Assembly (NCBI GenBank): GCA_046734455.1
Contig: JBKPRJ010000005.1
Coordinates: 1-13,612 of the forward strand
Source of the DNA: DATEOR01 sp046734455
GTDB taxonomy: Bacteria > Actinomycetota > Thermoleophilia > Gaiellales > Gaiellaceae
DNA length: 13,612 bases
Reading direction: 5' to 3'
Position numbers and translations under genes: made by a program. The notes below the pieces were generated by a model. That model was given only the letters and a program-made list of their open reading frames with translations. It made no database searches and had not been told where the DNA came from. Positions 7,221 to 13,612 of the stretch are shown here, one piece after another; within the stretch, counting starts at the first letter, position 1, and each line of letters begins with the position of its first letter.

Positions 7221-7259
7221 CGCGGCCTCCGCTCCCACCTTTCCGAAGCGGAGGCCGCG
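7221..7259 (-). promoter_or_regulatory. Perfect 12-bp inverted repeat enclosing the mutase Shine-Dalgarno
   Basis: CGCGGCCTCCGC (7221-7232) and GCGGAGGCCGCG (7248-7259) are exact inverted repeats with a 15-nt loop. On the - strand transcript the second arm contains GGAGG (7226-7230), the only clear ribosome-binding site before the mutase start. The hairpin lies in the 58-bp gap after the secreted-protein gene. It lacks a U-tract. It could be a terminator-like element for the upstream gene or could hide the mutase ribosome-binding site; which one is not decided by sequence. Confidence 0.55.
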
Positions 7260-7270
7260 GGGCGGTACGC

Positions 7271-7816
7271 CTAGTCGAACCGGATGGAGATGTTGCCGTG
7301 GGCGATCGGGTCGATCCCCGGCGTGGGCTCACACGGGATGTCCTCCGGGGCCGTCGGAGACGGGGAGCCGGTGAACGTGTCGCCTTCTCCGCCGGGAAGC
7401 CCGGTGTCACTCACGTTGAAGAGCAGCGACTGAGACGTGAAGACGGGCTCCGTCAGCCTGCCGACCAGGCGAGCGAGCTTGGTCCCGTCCGGAAGGACGG
7501 CGGCGCCTATGCAGACGACGTCGGCGCGGAACACCTGGCCCTGGGAGCCGATCAGCGTGAGTTGGCCGCTCACGTCTTCACCTTCGCGAACGCCGCTCAG
7601 CGCGAAGTTCCCGGTCGAGCCTGCTCCGAGGACGTCGCCCCCGCCGACCGTTCGGACGTCGGACTCGACCGCCGGCGGAGGGGCGATCGCCGGGTCCACT
7701 GCCTCCGCGGCGTCGACCGCAGAGGCCCACTCGCCGTCTGTTGCCAAGGCGCTGCTTCCTGTAGTCAACAGCAAGAGCCAAAAAAAGAGAACCGCTGTTC
7801 TCGTGGTGTGCCGCAT
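7271..7816 (-). CDS. Small secreted protein of unknown function
   Basis: This 181-residue protein starts at ATG 7816, chosen because AAGGAGGA (7821-7828 on the complement) sits 4 nt upstream and the first 25 residues form a clear signal peptide: basic MRHTTR, hydrophobic AVLFFWLLLL, then an ALA cleavage site. An upstream extension to 7885 in the same frame lacks these features. The mature protein is acidic and Gly/Pro-rich, with two cysteines (C102, C162) that could form a disulfide. The stretch GRLTEPVFTSQSLLFNVSDT and the following GGEGDTFTG look like beta strands of a small extracellular domain seen in repeat-rich secreted proteins; this is a faint resemblance only. I do not recognise a function. 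It is divergent from the giant surface-protein gene, which is also exported. Confidence 0.75.
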   Translation of the reverse strand: MRHTTRTAVLFFWLLLLTTGSSALATDGEWASAVDAAEAVDPAIAPPPAVESDVRTVGGGDVLGAGSTGNFALSGVREGEDVSGQLTLIGSQGQVFRADVVCIGAAVLPDGTKLARLVGRLTEPVFTSQSLLFNVSDTGLPGGEGDTFTGSPSPTAPEDIPCEPTPGIDPIAHGNISIRFD

Positions 7817-7843
7817 GGTCTCCTCCTTCGCGGGGTTTCCCTG

Positions 7844-7872
7844 ATTCTGGCCGCGAGGCGCGCTGTCTTCAA
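7844..7872 (-). promoter_or_regulatory. Candidate sigma70-like promoter for the small secreted protein
   Basis: On the - strand TTGAAG (7867-7872) and CAGAAT (7844-7849) are separated by 17 nt; each matches four of six consensus positions. Transcription would start near 7838, leaving a leader of about 20 nt that contains the strong AAGGAGGA site. Such hexamers can arise by chance. Confidence 0.4.
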
Positions 7873-7888
7873 GTTCCGGCGCCAAAGC

Positions 7889-7904
7889 TCCCTCGAACGA
7901 GGGA
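7889..7904. promoter_or_regulatory. Palindromic operator-like site
   Basis: TCCCTCG-AA-CGAGGGA is a perfect 7-bp inverted repeat with a 2-bp centre, just upstream of the candidate - strand promoter and about 110 bp before the giant gene. Its short spacing suits a dimeric regulator better than a hairpin. No regulator is encoded in the window. Confidence 0.4.
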
Positions 7905-8016
7905 AGTTCGGGCAGTTCAGTCCTTTCTCATACCGAATCGAGGCCTCCCCGACCCCTGGCCCGACGATGTCTCGACCACGAATCGTGCGGTGAACGCGCG
8001 TGAGGACGGAGACCTT

Positions 8017-11000
8017 ATGGCGAACTTTCCGGAACTGCGGCTCGGTGAGCGCTCGGCGGAGGCCGAGCGCATCGCCGTCATGCGCAGCGCATCGCCGGTG
8101 CGGCTGGCGGCGCTCGCAGCCCTTGCGGCTGCGGTCTTCATGGCCGTCCTGCAGCTCGGCGGCTCGACGCGCTCCGAGGGCCCGCCGGCGTTCCTGGAAC
8201 GAGCGCTCGGCGCGTCCGACTCCGAGGCTCCCCTCGTGCGACACCCGGCGCCGGGTGTCGAGCTCGCGATCGGCAACTCGAGTTTCAGGATTCGCAGCCG
8301 CAACGCCACTGTCACGCTCGCGACCCAGGGCGCCGAGGCCGGCGACTGGCATCGCTTCGAGAACGGCGTCTCGCGCGGGACCACAGCCGGCGCCGAGACG
8401 ATCCTCGTCGACGGCCCGACTCTCGAGCAGTTTCTCACGGTCCGCGAACGGCAGGGCGTCCGCACGTGGCGCTGGCAGATCGAGACGACGCAGACCCCGC
8501 GCGTCGGAGACGACGGCGCGGTTGCGTTCCTCGACACGAAGCTGCACAAGCTCACCGACGTCTCGATCGCGCCCGTCGCGATTTTCGACGCGCAGGGCGA
8601 CGACATCACCCCGAAGGGCCTGCGCTGGAGCGTCGAGCAGCGGAACGGCAGCTGGTGGCTGACGCTTCGCCTCGACGACTCCGGGCTCCCGCTCCCCTAC
8701 GTCATCGACCCGGCCGTGACGCACCGCGCCACCCTCACGGGCACGCAGGCGAGCGGCACGTCGGTGACCGTGAACAAGCCGGCCGGCGTGCAGGCGAACG
8801 ACCTCCTCGTGGCCCACGTGATGGTGACCGGCAACGTCACGTCGAGCATCGCCGGATCGGGGTGGACGGCCGTCGCCTCCGGCACTTCAGCCAACCAGGC
8901 CACGCAGGCGAGCTTCTACAAGATCGCGGGCGGCTCTGAGCCTGCCTCCTACTCGTTCACCTGGACAGGCTCCCAGGCGGCCGCTGCGACGCTGACTGCC
9001 TACTACGGCGTCAAATCGAGCTCGCCCCTCGACCTGCCCGGCACCGTTGTGAGCACGAACAACACGACGACGGTGACCGCGTCGAGCATCACGACAGCGG
9101 CGAACGACGACATCGTGGTCGCGTTCTTCGGCAGCGCGAGCAACTCGACGTACACGCCTCCGGGTGGATGGAGTGAACGTGGCGACGTCAACACGACCGG
9201 GATCAGCGCTTCGACCGCGGACAAGATCCAGGTGACGGCCGGAGCAACCGGCAACGCGAGCGCGACCTCGACGGTTTCCTCCCGCGTGTATGCGCACCAG
9301 GCCGCCTTCAACGTGGACGACGTGGCGCCGACCGTGACGATGAGCGATCCTGGCTCGCCGGTCACCGGCACGATCACGTTGCAGACCTCGGCTGCGAGCG
9401 ACACCGACTCCTACGTCGCCTCGGTGCAGTTCCAGCGCTCGCCCGCGGGCGCAGGCACGTGGACGAACGTCGGCGCAGCCGACACGACCGCGCCCTACTC
9501 GGTCGCCTTCGACACGAGCGCGGTCGGCGACGGCCTGTACGACCTGCGCGCGGTCGCAACGGACGGCGGCGGCAACACCGCGAGCTCGGCGACGATCTCG
9601 AACCGGCGGATCGATAACAACGCGCCGACCTCCACGACTAGCTTCCCCGCGTCGAGCGGCACCTACAACGCCTCGGGCTGGAACGCGGGCTGCGGCACGA
9701 ACGGCATCTGCGGCACCTACAGCGACGGCGCGAACGGGTCGGGCGTCCAGAAGGTCGAGATCTCTCTCCGCCAGGGGTCCGGCAACTACTGGAGCGCGGG
9801 ATCCTTCTCGAGCGCGAGCGAGGTCTGGAACGCGACCTCCCTCTCGGGAGGCAACTGGTCGTACACCTTCCCGGCCTCCAACTTCCCGGCGGACGGGAGC
9901 TACACGATCCGGGTGCGGGCGACCGACTATGTCTCCTTCGTCGAGACACCGGCGAGCCGCTCCTTCACGATCGACACTGCGGCACCGGACACGTCGATCA
10001 CGGCGAACCCCGCCAACCCGACGACCTCGACGAGCGCGAGCTTCAGCTTCTCCTCCACCGAGGGCGGCTCGACGTTCGAATGCCAGCTCGACGGCGGCGG
10101 CTACTCGGCGTGCACGAGCCCGAAGAGCTACGCCGGCCCGCTCTCCGACGGGAGCCACTCCTTTCAGGTGCGAAGCACTGACGGGGCAGGGAACACGGAT
10201 GCGTCGGCAGCCAGCTACACATGGTCGGTCGACACGGCCGCGCCCTCTTCGACGACGACCTTCCCCGGATCGGGCAGCACGTACTCGACGTCCGGCTGGA
10301 ACGGCGGGTGTGCGACGAACGGCTTCTGCGGCACCTACTCGGACGCGACCTCCGGCGTCCAGAAGGTCGAGATCTCGATCCGCCAGGGCTCCGGCAACTA
10401 CTGGAGCGCGGGCTCCTTCTCGAGCGCGAGCGAGGTCTGGAACACGACCTCACTCTCGGGAGGCAACTGGTCGTACACCTTCCCGGCCTCCAACTTCCCG
10501 GCGGACGGTTCTTACACGATCCGCGTGCGTGCGACGGACAACGCCTCGCTCGTCGAGACGCCGTCGAGCCGCTCCTTCACGATCGACCGAACAGCAGCGA
10601 ACACGACGATCGACTCGAATCCCTCCGATCCGACGACCTCTACGAGCGCGAGCTTCGGCTTCTCCTCGACCGAGGGCGGCTCGACCTTCGAGTGCCAGCT
10701 CGACGGCGGCGGCTACTCGGCGTGCACGAGCCCCAGGAGCTACGCGGGACCGCTGGGCCAGGGCAGCCACACCTTCACGGTGCGGGCCACCGACGGCGCG
10801 GGAAACACGGACGGGACGCCCGCGAGCTACACGTGGACGGTCGACTCGGTCGCCCCCAGCTCGACGACCACATTCCCGGCCTCCGCCGCCACGTACAACA
10901 CCTCGGGCTGGAACGGGGGCTGCGCGACGATCGGCTTCTGCGGCACGTATTCCGACGCGACCTCCGGCGTCCAGAAGGTCGAGATCTCGATCCGCCAGGG

Positions 11001-13612
11001 CTCCGGCAACTACTGGAGCGCGGGCTCCTTCTCGAGCGCCAGCGAGGTCTGGAACACCGCGAGCCTCGCGGGCGGGAACTGGTCCTACGCCGTCGCCGCG
11101 GCCAGCTTCCCGGCTGACGGCAGCTACACGATCCGCGTCCGCGCGACCGACAACGCGTCGAGCGTCGAGACGCCGTCGAGCCGCTCCTTCACGATCGACA
11201 GGACACCCCCGGCGACGACGATCGACTCGAACCCCGCCGACCCGTCGAGCTCGGCGAACGCGACCTTCACGTTCTCCGCGGACGAGGGCGGCTCGACTTT
11301 CGAGTGCGAGCTCGACGGCGGCGGCTTCTCGTCGTGCTCCTCCCCCAGGGGCTACACCGGCCTCTCGGAGGGCAGCCACACCTTCAAGGTGCGCGCCACC
11401 GACCAGGCCGGAAACACCGACGCATCGCCGGCGCAGCTCACGTGGACGGTGGACACGATCGCCCCGAACACGACCATCGACTCGAGCCCGAACCTGAGCT
11501 CGAGCTCCGCCGCCGCGACCTTCACGTTCAGCTCGACCGAAGGCTCCTCGACCTTCGAGTGCAAGCTTGACGGCGGCGGCTTCGCGAGCTGCGCGACGCC
11601 GAAGAGCTACTCCGGCCTCTCCGAGGGCAGCCACACCTTCGAGGTGCGCGCCACCGACCAGGCCGGAAACACCGATGCCACGCCGGCGCAGTTCACGTGG
11701 ACGGTCGACACGGTAGACCCGAGCGCCGTCTTCACCTTCCCGGCCTCCGGCTCGAACTACGACGGGACCGGCTGGGACGCGGGCTGCCCGAGCGCCGGCT
11801 TCTGCGGCACGTACTCGGACGCGACCTCCGGCGTCCAGGGCGTCGAGATCTCGATCCGGCAGGGGACGGGCAACTACTGGAACGGCACGTCCTTCGGCAG
11901 CGCGACCGAGGCATTCCAGGCGGCCACGATCGGGGGCGGCGACTGGTCCTACGCGTTCCCGGTCTCGAGCTTCCCCGCGGGCGGGAGCTACACGGTGCAC
12001 GTCCGTGCCACGGACGACGCAGGGAACACGGAGACCGGCCCGAGCCGCACGTTCACCTACGACACGATGCCGCCCGAGACGACGATCGACTCCGATCCAG
12101 GGGACCCTTCCACCAGCGCGGACGCGACCTTCACGTTCTCCGCGGACGAGGGCGGCTCGACGTTCGAGTGCGAGCTCGACGGCGGCGGCTTCTCCGCCTG
12201 CTCGAGCCCGAAGAGCTACTCGTCCCTCTCCGACGGCAGCCACACCTTCGAGGTGAAAGCGACAGACGGAGCGGGCAACACCGATCCCACCCCGGCCCAG
12301 TACACCTGGACCGTCGACACCGTGGCGCCGTCCTCGAGCACGAGCTTCCCGTCCTCCGGCGGCAGCTACAACGCCTCTGGCTGGAACGCGGGCTGTGGGA
12401 CCGTGGGCTTCTGCGGCACCTACTCGGATGCGACCAGCGGCGTGCAGAAGGTCGAGATCTCCATCCGCCGCGGCGCCGGGAACTACTGGAACGGCTCCGG
12501 GTTCTCGAGCGCGGGCGAGGTCTGGAATCTCGCCGGCCTCTCGGGCGGAAACTGGTCGTACGCGTTCGCAACCACCGACTTCTCCGCCGACGGCAGCTAC
12601 ACGATTCGGGTCAAGGCGACCGACGATGCCGGCAACGGGGAGACCCCCGCCAGCCGCTCGTTCGCCTACGACGCCGCGGATCCGAGCGCGCTCTTCTCGT
12701 TCCCTGCCTCCAGCGGCGACTACACGAATTCGGCCTGGGACGCGGGCTGCGCCACGGCTGGCTTCTGCGGCACGTACTCCGACGCCACGTCCGGAGTCCA
12801 GGCCGTCGAGATCTCGATCAGGCGCGGTTCGGGGAACTACTGGAACGGCACGTGGTTCGGCAGCGCGTCGGAGGTTTTCCAGACGGCGTCGCTCTCGGGT
12901 GGCGACTGGTCCTACGCCTTCCCGACCTCGAGCTTCCCGGCGGACGACTCCTACACCGTCCGCGTCCGCGCGAGCGACGACGCGTCGAACACCGAGCCCG
13001 GGCCGAGCCGTACCTTCCGGATCGACAACGCGAACCCGGGTGCGCTCTTCTCCTTCCCGGCCTCGGGCGGCGCGTATTCGGACTCGAGCTGGAATGCCGG
13101 GTGCACCACGAGCGGTTTCTGCGGCACGTACTCGGATGCCACGTCGGGCGTGCAGGCCGTGAACGTCTCGATCCAGCGCGTCGGCACCGGCCTTTACTGG
13201 AACGGAAGCTCCTTCTCCTCGGGCTCGGAGGACTTCCAGGCCGCGAGCCTCGCGGGCGGCAACTGGTCCTTCGCCTTCCCGGCCTCGAGTTTCCCCGCCG
13301 ACGGGAGCTACACCGTTCACGTCCGCGCGGCAGACCATGCGGGCAACGCGGAGACGGGACCGAGCCGAAGCTTCACGATCGACAACGTCGCCCCGAACGC
13401 GGCCATCGATTCCGGGCCGTCCGACCCCTCCGCCTCCGCGGACGCGACGCTCGACTTCTCCGCAGGCGAGAGCGGCGCCACCTTCGAGTGCGAGCTCGAC
13501 GGCGGCGGCTTCTCGTCGTGCTCCTCCCCGAAGGGCTACACCGGCCTCTCCGAGGGCAGTCACACCTTCAAGGTGCGCGCCACCGACGCGGCCGGGAACA
13601 CCGATGCGACTC
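8017..13612 (+). CDS. Giant exported Ig-like repeat surface protein, 3' partial
   Basis: One uninterrupted frame runs from ATG 8017 (GGAG at 8008-8011, 5 nt upstream) through the window end, at least 1865 residues. After 28 mostly polar residues comes a hydrophobic stretch (about 29-47, SPVRLAALAALAAAVFMAVL) acting as signal or anchor. Residues about 55-232 form an N-terminal region ending in YVIDP (228-232), a motif common in large actinobacterial surface proteins. Residues about 240-432 look like a beta-sandwich domain (PAGVQANDLLVAHV, FYKIAGGSEPASYSFTW, AYYGV). Residues 433-533 are a bacterial Ig-like domain (DVAPTVTMSDP to ATDGGGNTASS). From 534 on, two repeat types alternate irregularly (A B A B A B B A B A A A B). 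The composition is rich in Ser, Thr, Gly and Asp, as expected of an extracellular stalk or adhesin. The C-terminus and any anchoring signal lie outside the window. The ligand or function is unknown. Confidence 0.9.
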   Translation, partial: MANFPELRLGERSAEAERIAVMRSASPVRLAALAALAAAVFMAVLQLGGSTRSEGPPAFLERALGASDSEAPLVRHPAPGVELAIGNSSFRIRSRNATVTLATQGAEAGDWHRFENGVSRGTTAGAETILVDGPTLEQFLTVRERQGVRTWRWQIETTQTPRVGDDGAVAFLDTKLHKLTDVSIAPVAIFDAQGDDITPKGLRWSVEQRNGSWWLTLRLDDSGLPLPYVIDPAVTHRATLTGTQASGTSVTVNKPAGVQANDLLVAHVMVTGNVTSSIAGSGWTAVASGTSANQATQASFYKIAGGSEPASYSFTWTGSQAAAATLTAYYGVKSSSPLDLPGTVVSTNNTTTVTASSITTAANDDIVVAFFGSASNSTYTPPGGWSERGDVNTTGISASTADKIQVTAGATGNASATSTVSSRVYAHQAAFNVDDVAPTVTMSDPGSPVTGTITLQTSAASDTDSYVASVQFQRSPAGAGTWTNVGAADTTAPYSVAFDTSAVGDGLYDLRAVATDGGGNTASSATISNRRIDNNAPTSTTSFPASSGTYNASGWNAGCGTNGICGTYSDGANGSGVQKVEISLRQGSGNYWSAGSFSSASEVWNATSLSGGNWSYTFPASNFPADGSYTIRVRATDYVSFVETPASRSFTIDTAAPDTSITANPANPTTSTSASFSFSSTEGGSTFECQLDGGGYSACTSPKSYAGPLSDGSHSFQVRSTDGAGNTDASAASYTWSVDTAAPSSTTTFPGSGSTYSTSGWNGGCATNGFCGTYSDATSGVQKVEISIRQGSGNYWSAGSFSSASEVWNTTSLSGGNWSYTFPASNFPADGSYTIRVRATDNASLVETPSSRSFTIDRTAANTTIDSNPSDPTTSTSASFGFSSTEGGSTFECQLDGGGYSACTSPRSYAGPLGQGSHTFTVRATDGAGNTDGTPASYTWTVDSVAPSSTTTFPASAATYNTSGWNGGCATIGFCGTYSDATSGVQKVEISIRQGSGNYWSAGSFSSASEVWNTASLAGGNWSYAVAAASFPADGSYTIRVRATDNASSVETPSSRSFTIDRTPPATTIDSNPADPSSSANATFTFSADEGGSTFECELDGGGFSSCSSPRGYTGLSEGSHTFKVRATDQAGNTDASPAQLTWTVDTIAPNTTIDSSPNLSSSSAAATFTFSSTEGSSTFECKLDGGGFASCATPKSYSGLSEGSHTFEVRATDQAGNTDATPAQFTWTVDTVDPSAVFTFPASGSNYDGTGWDAGCPSAGFCGTYSDATSGVQGVEISIRQGTGNYWNGTSFGSATEAFQAATIGGGDWSYAFPVSSFPAGGSYTVHVRATDDAGNTETGPSRTFTYDTMPPETTIDSDPGDPSTSADATFTFSADEGGSTFECELDGGGFSACSSPKSYSSLSDGSHTFEVKATDGAGNTDPTPAQYTWTVDTVAPSSSTSFPSSGGSYNASGWNAGCGTVGFCGTYSDATSGVQKVEISIRRGAGNYWNGSGFSSAGEVWNLAGLSGGNWSYAFATTDFSADGSYTIRVKATDDAGNGETPASRSFAYDAADPSALFSFPASSGDYTNSAWDAGCATAGFCGTYSDATSGVQAVEISIRRGSGNYWNGTWFGSASEVFQTASLSGGDWSYAFPTSSFPADDSYTVRVRASDDASNTEPGPSRTFRIDNANPGALFSFPASGGAYSDSSWNAGCTTSGFCGTYSDATSGVQAVNVSIQRVGTGLYWNGSSFSSGSEDFQAASLAGGNWSFAFPASSFPADGSYTVHVRAADHAGNAETGPSRSFTIDNVAPNAAIDSGPSDPSASADATLDFSAGESGATFECELDGGGFSSCSSPKGYTGLSEGSHTFKVRATDAAGNTDAT
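9616..13383 (+). repeat. Type A repeats, seven copies of about 118 aa
   Basis: Copies lie at 9616-9975, 10234-10587, 10846-11199, 11710-12063, 12319-12672, 12673-13026 and 13027-13383. Shared marks are an FPAS-type opening, GW(N/D)xGC followed by (G/N)xCGTYSD, SGVQxVxxS, a YW, a GGxWS(Y/F) and a closing PADGSYT(I/V)xVRA then SR(S/T)F. Most copies are exactly 354 bp; the first has two extra codons (GANGS) and the last has one. Every copy keeps both cysteines six residues apart, so each can form a small disulfide loop. Copies five to seven are adjacent with no B repeat between them. Confidence 0.9.
9976..13612 (+). repeat. Type B Ig-like repeats, six copies of about 85 aa (last one cut)
   Basis: Copies lie at 9976-10233, 10588-10845, 11200-11454, 11455-11709, 12064-12318 and 13384 to the window end. 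Each has a (T/A)xI opening, then a strand ending TFECxLDGGG(Y/F)xxC, SPxxY, GSH(T/S)F, a xVRATDxAGNTD turn (xVKATD in the fifth copy) and a closing TWxVD. The two cysteines, ten residues apart, are invariant. The first two copies carry one extra residue (YAGPL) relative to later ones. Copies three and four are directly adjacent. This is a widespread bacterial Ig-like family; the arrangement with type A is specific to this gene. Confidence 0.9.
10342..10427 (+). repeat. 86-bp perfect repeat in A2 and A3
   Basis: Bases 10342-10427 are identical to 10954-11039, exactly 612 bp apart, which is the length of one A plus one B repeat. Synonymous positions are also identical, so this is DNA-level duplication or gene conversion rather than protein constraint alone. 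A shorter identical stretch of 56 bp links A1 and A2 (9841-9896 and 10453-10508), also with a 612-bp offset. Confidence 0.85.

Larger units (their letters stand above)
7817..8016. other. Divergent intergenic region
   Basis: This 200-bp non-coding region separates the starts of two exported-protein genes transcribed away from each other. It holds a plausible promoter for the - strand gene and a palindrome, both listed separately. No convincing -10/-35 pair was found for the + strand gene. The + frame stays open upstream of ATG 8017, but the ribosome-binding site supports that ATG. Confidence 0.6.

Noticed and set aside
6046..7374. A 442-codon open frame on the + strand
   Set aside because: It is antisense to the well-conserved mutase and to the end of the secreted-protein gene; the composition is that of a GC shadow frame.
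7817..7885. An upstream extension of the small secreted protein
   Set aside because: It would bury the signal peptide behind 23 polar residues and ignores the strong AAGGAGGA before ATG 7816.
7889..7904. The palindrome as an intrinsic terminator
   Set aside because: The loop would be only 2 nt and no T-run follows; an operator is the better reading.
7990..8016. An in-frame GTG at 7990 as start of the giant protein
   Set aside because: No Shine-Dalgarno site is visible before it, while GGAG stands 5 nt before ATG 8017.
9929..11497. A 522-codon Ser/Arg-rich frame on the + strand
   Set aside because: It is the +1 shadow of the repeat array, built of repeated Arg/Ala/Ser runs with no domain.
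10450..13563. A 1037-codon open frame on the - strand
   Set aside because: It is antisense to the repeat array. Its Arg/Val/Ala-rich repeats are mirror images of the + strand repeats, and high GC removes stop codons. The + strand frame has recognisable Ig-like repeats and a ribosome-binding site.

Overview
The DNA is very GC-rich, uses GTG starts freely and is tightly packed. Together with the gene families present, this suggests a high-GC actinobacterium, possibly of the Thermoleophilia (Gaiellales/Solirubrobacterales) type. That placement is inferred from style and gene content; there is no marker gene to prove it.

Region 1 (1-3204, + strand) is most of a lasso-peptide RiPP cluster: an asparagine-synthase-like macrolactam synthetase (5' end outside the window), a 55-residue candidate precursor peptide, an HPr-kinase-like peptide kinase and a B2-type leader peptidase. 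The RRE/B1 protein is not visible and may lie upstream. The leader looks right, but the precursor has no ring-closing acid at the canonical distance from the expected cleavage site. A perfect 12-bp hairpin lies between precursor and kinase.

Region 2 (3173-5518, - strand) runs convergently into the lasso operon with a 32-bp 3' overlap. It encodes, in transcription order, an ABC ATPase, an ABC-2 permease and a nucleotidyltransferase-fold protein of a family also found in kinase-containing lasso clusters. The likely roles are export or immunity and peptide tailoring.

Region 3 (5542-7816, - strand) holds a B12-dependent acyl-CoA mutase large subunit and, upstream of it, a small secreted protein. 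The mutase active site reads as isobutyryl-CoA mutase rather than methylmalonyl-CoA mutase. Only 23 bp separate it from the ABC ATPase, so co-transcription is possible. A second perfect 12-bp inverted repeat covers the only clear ribosome-binding site of the mutase.

Region 4 (7817-13612) is a 200-bp divergent intergenic region followed by one enormous + strand gene that runs off the window (at least 1865 codons). It encodes an exported or membrane-anchored surface protein: an N-terminal hydrophobic segment, a region ending in YVIDP, a beta-sandwich domain, one Ig-like domain, then a mosaic of two cysteine-paired repeat types in the order A B A B A B B A B A A A B. Some repeats share long identical DNA stretches.
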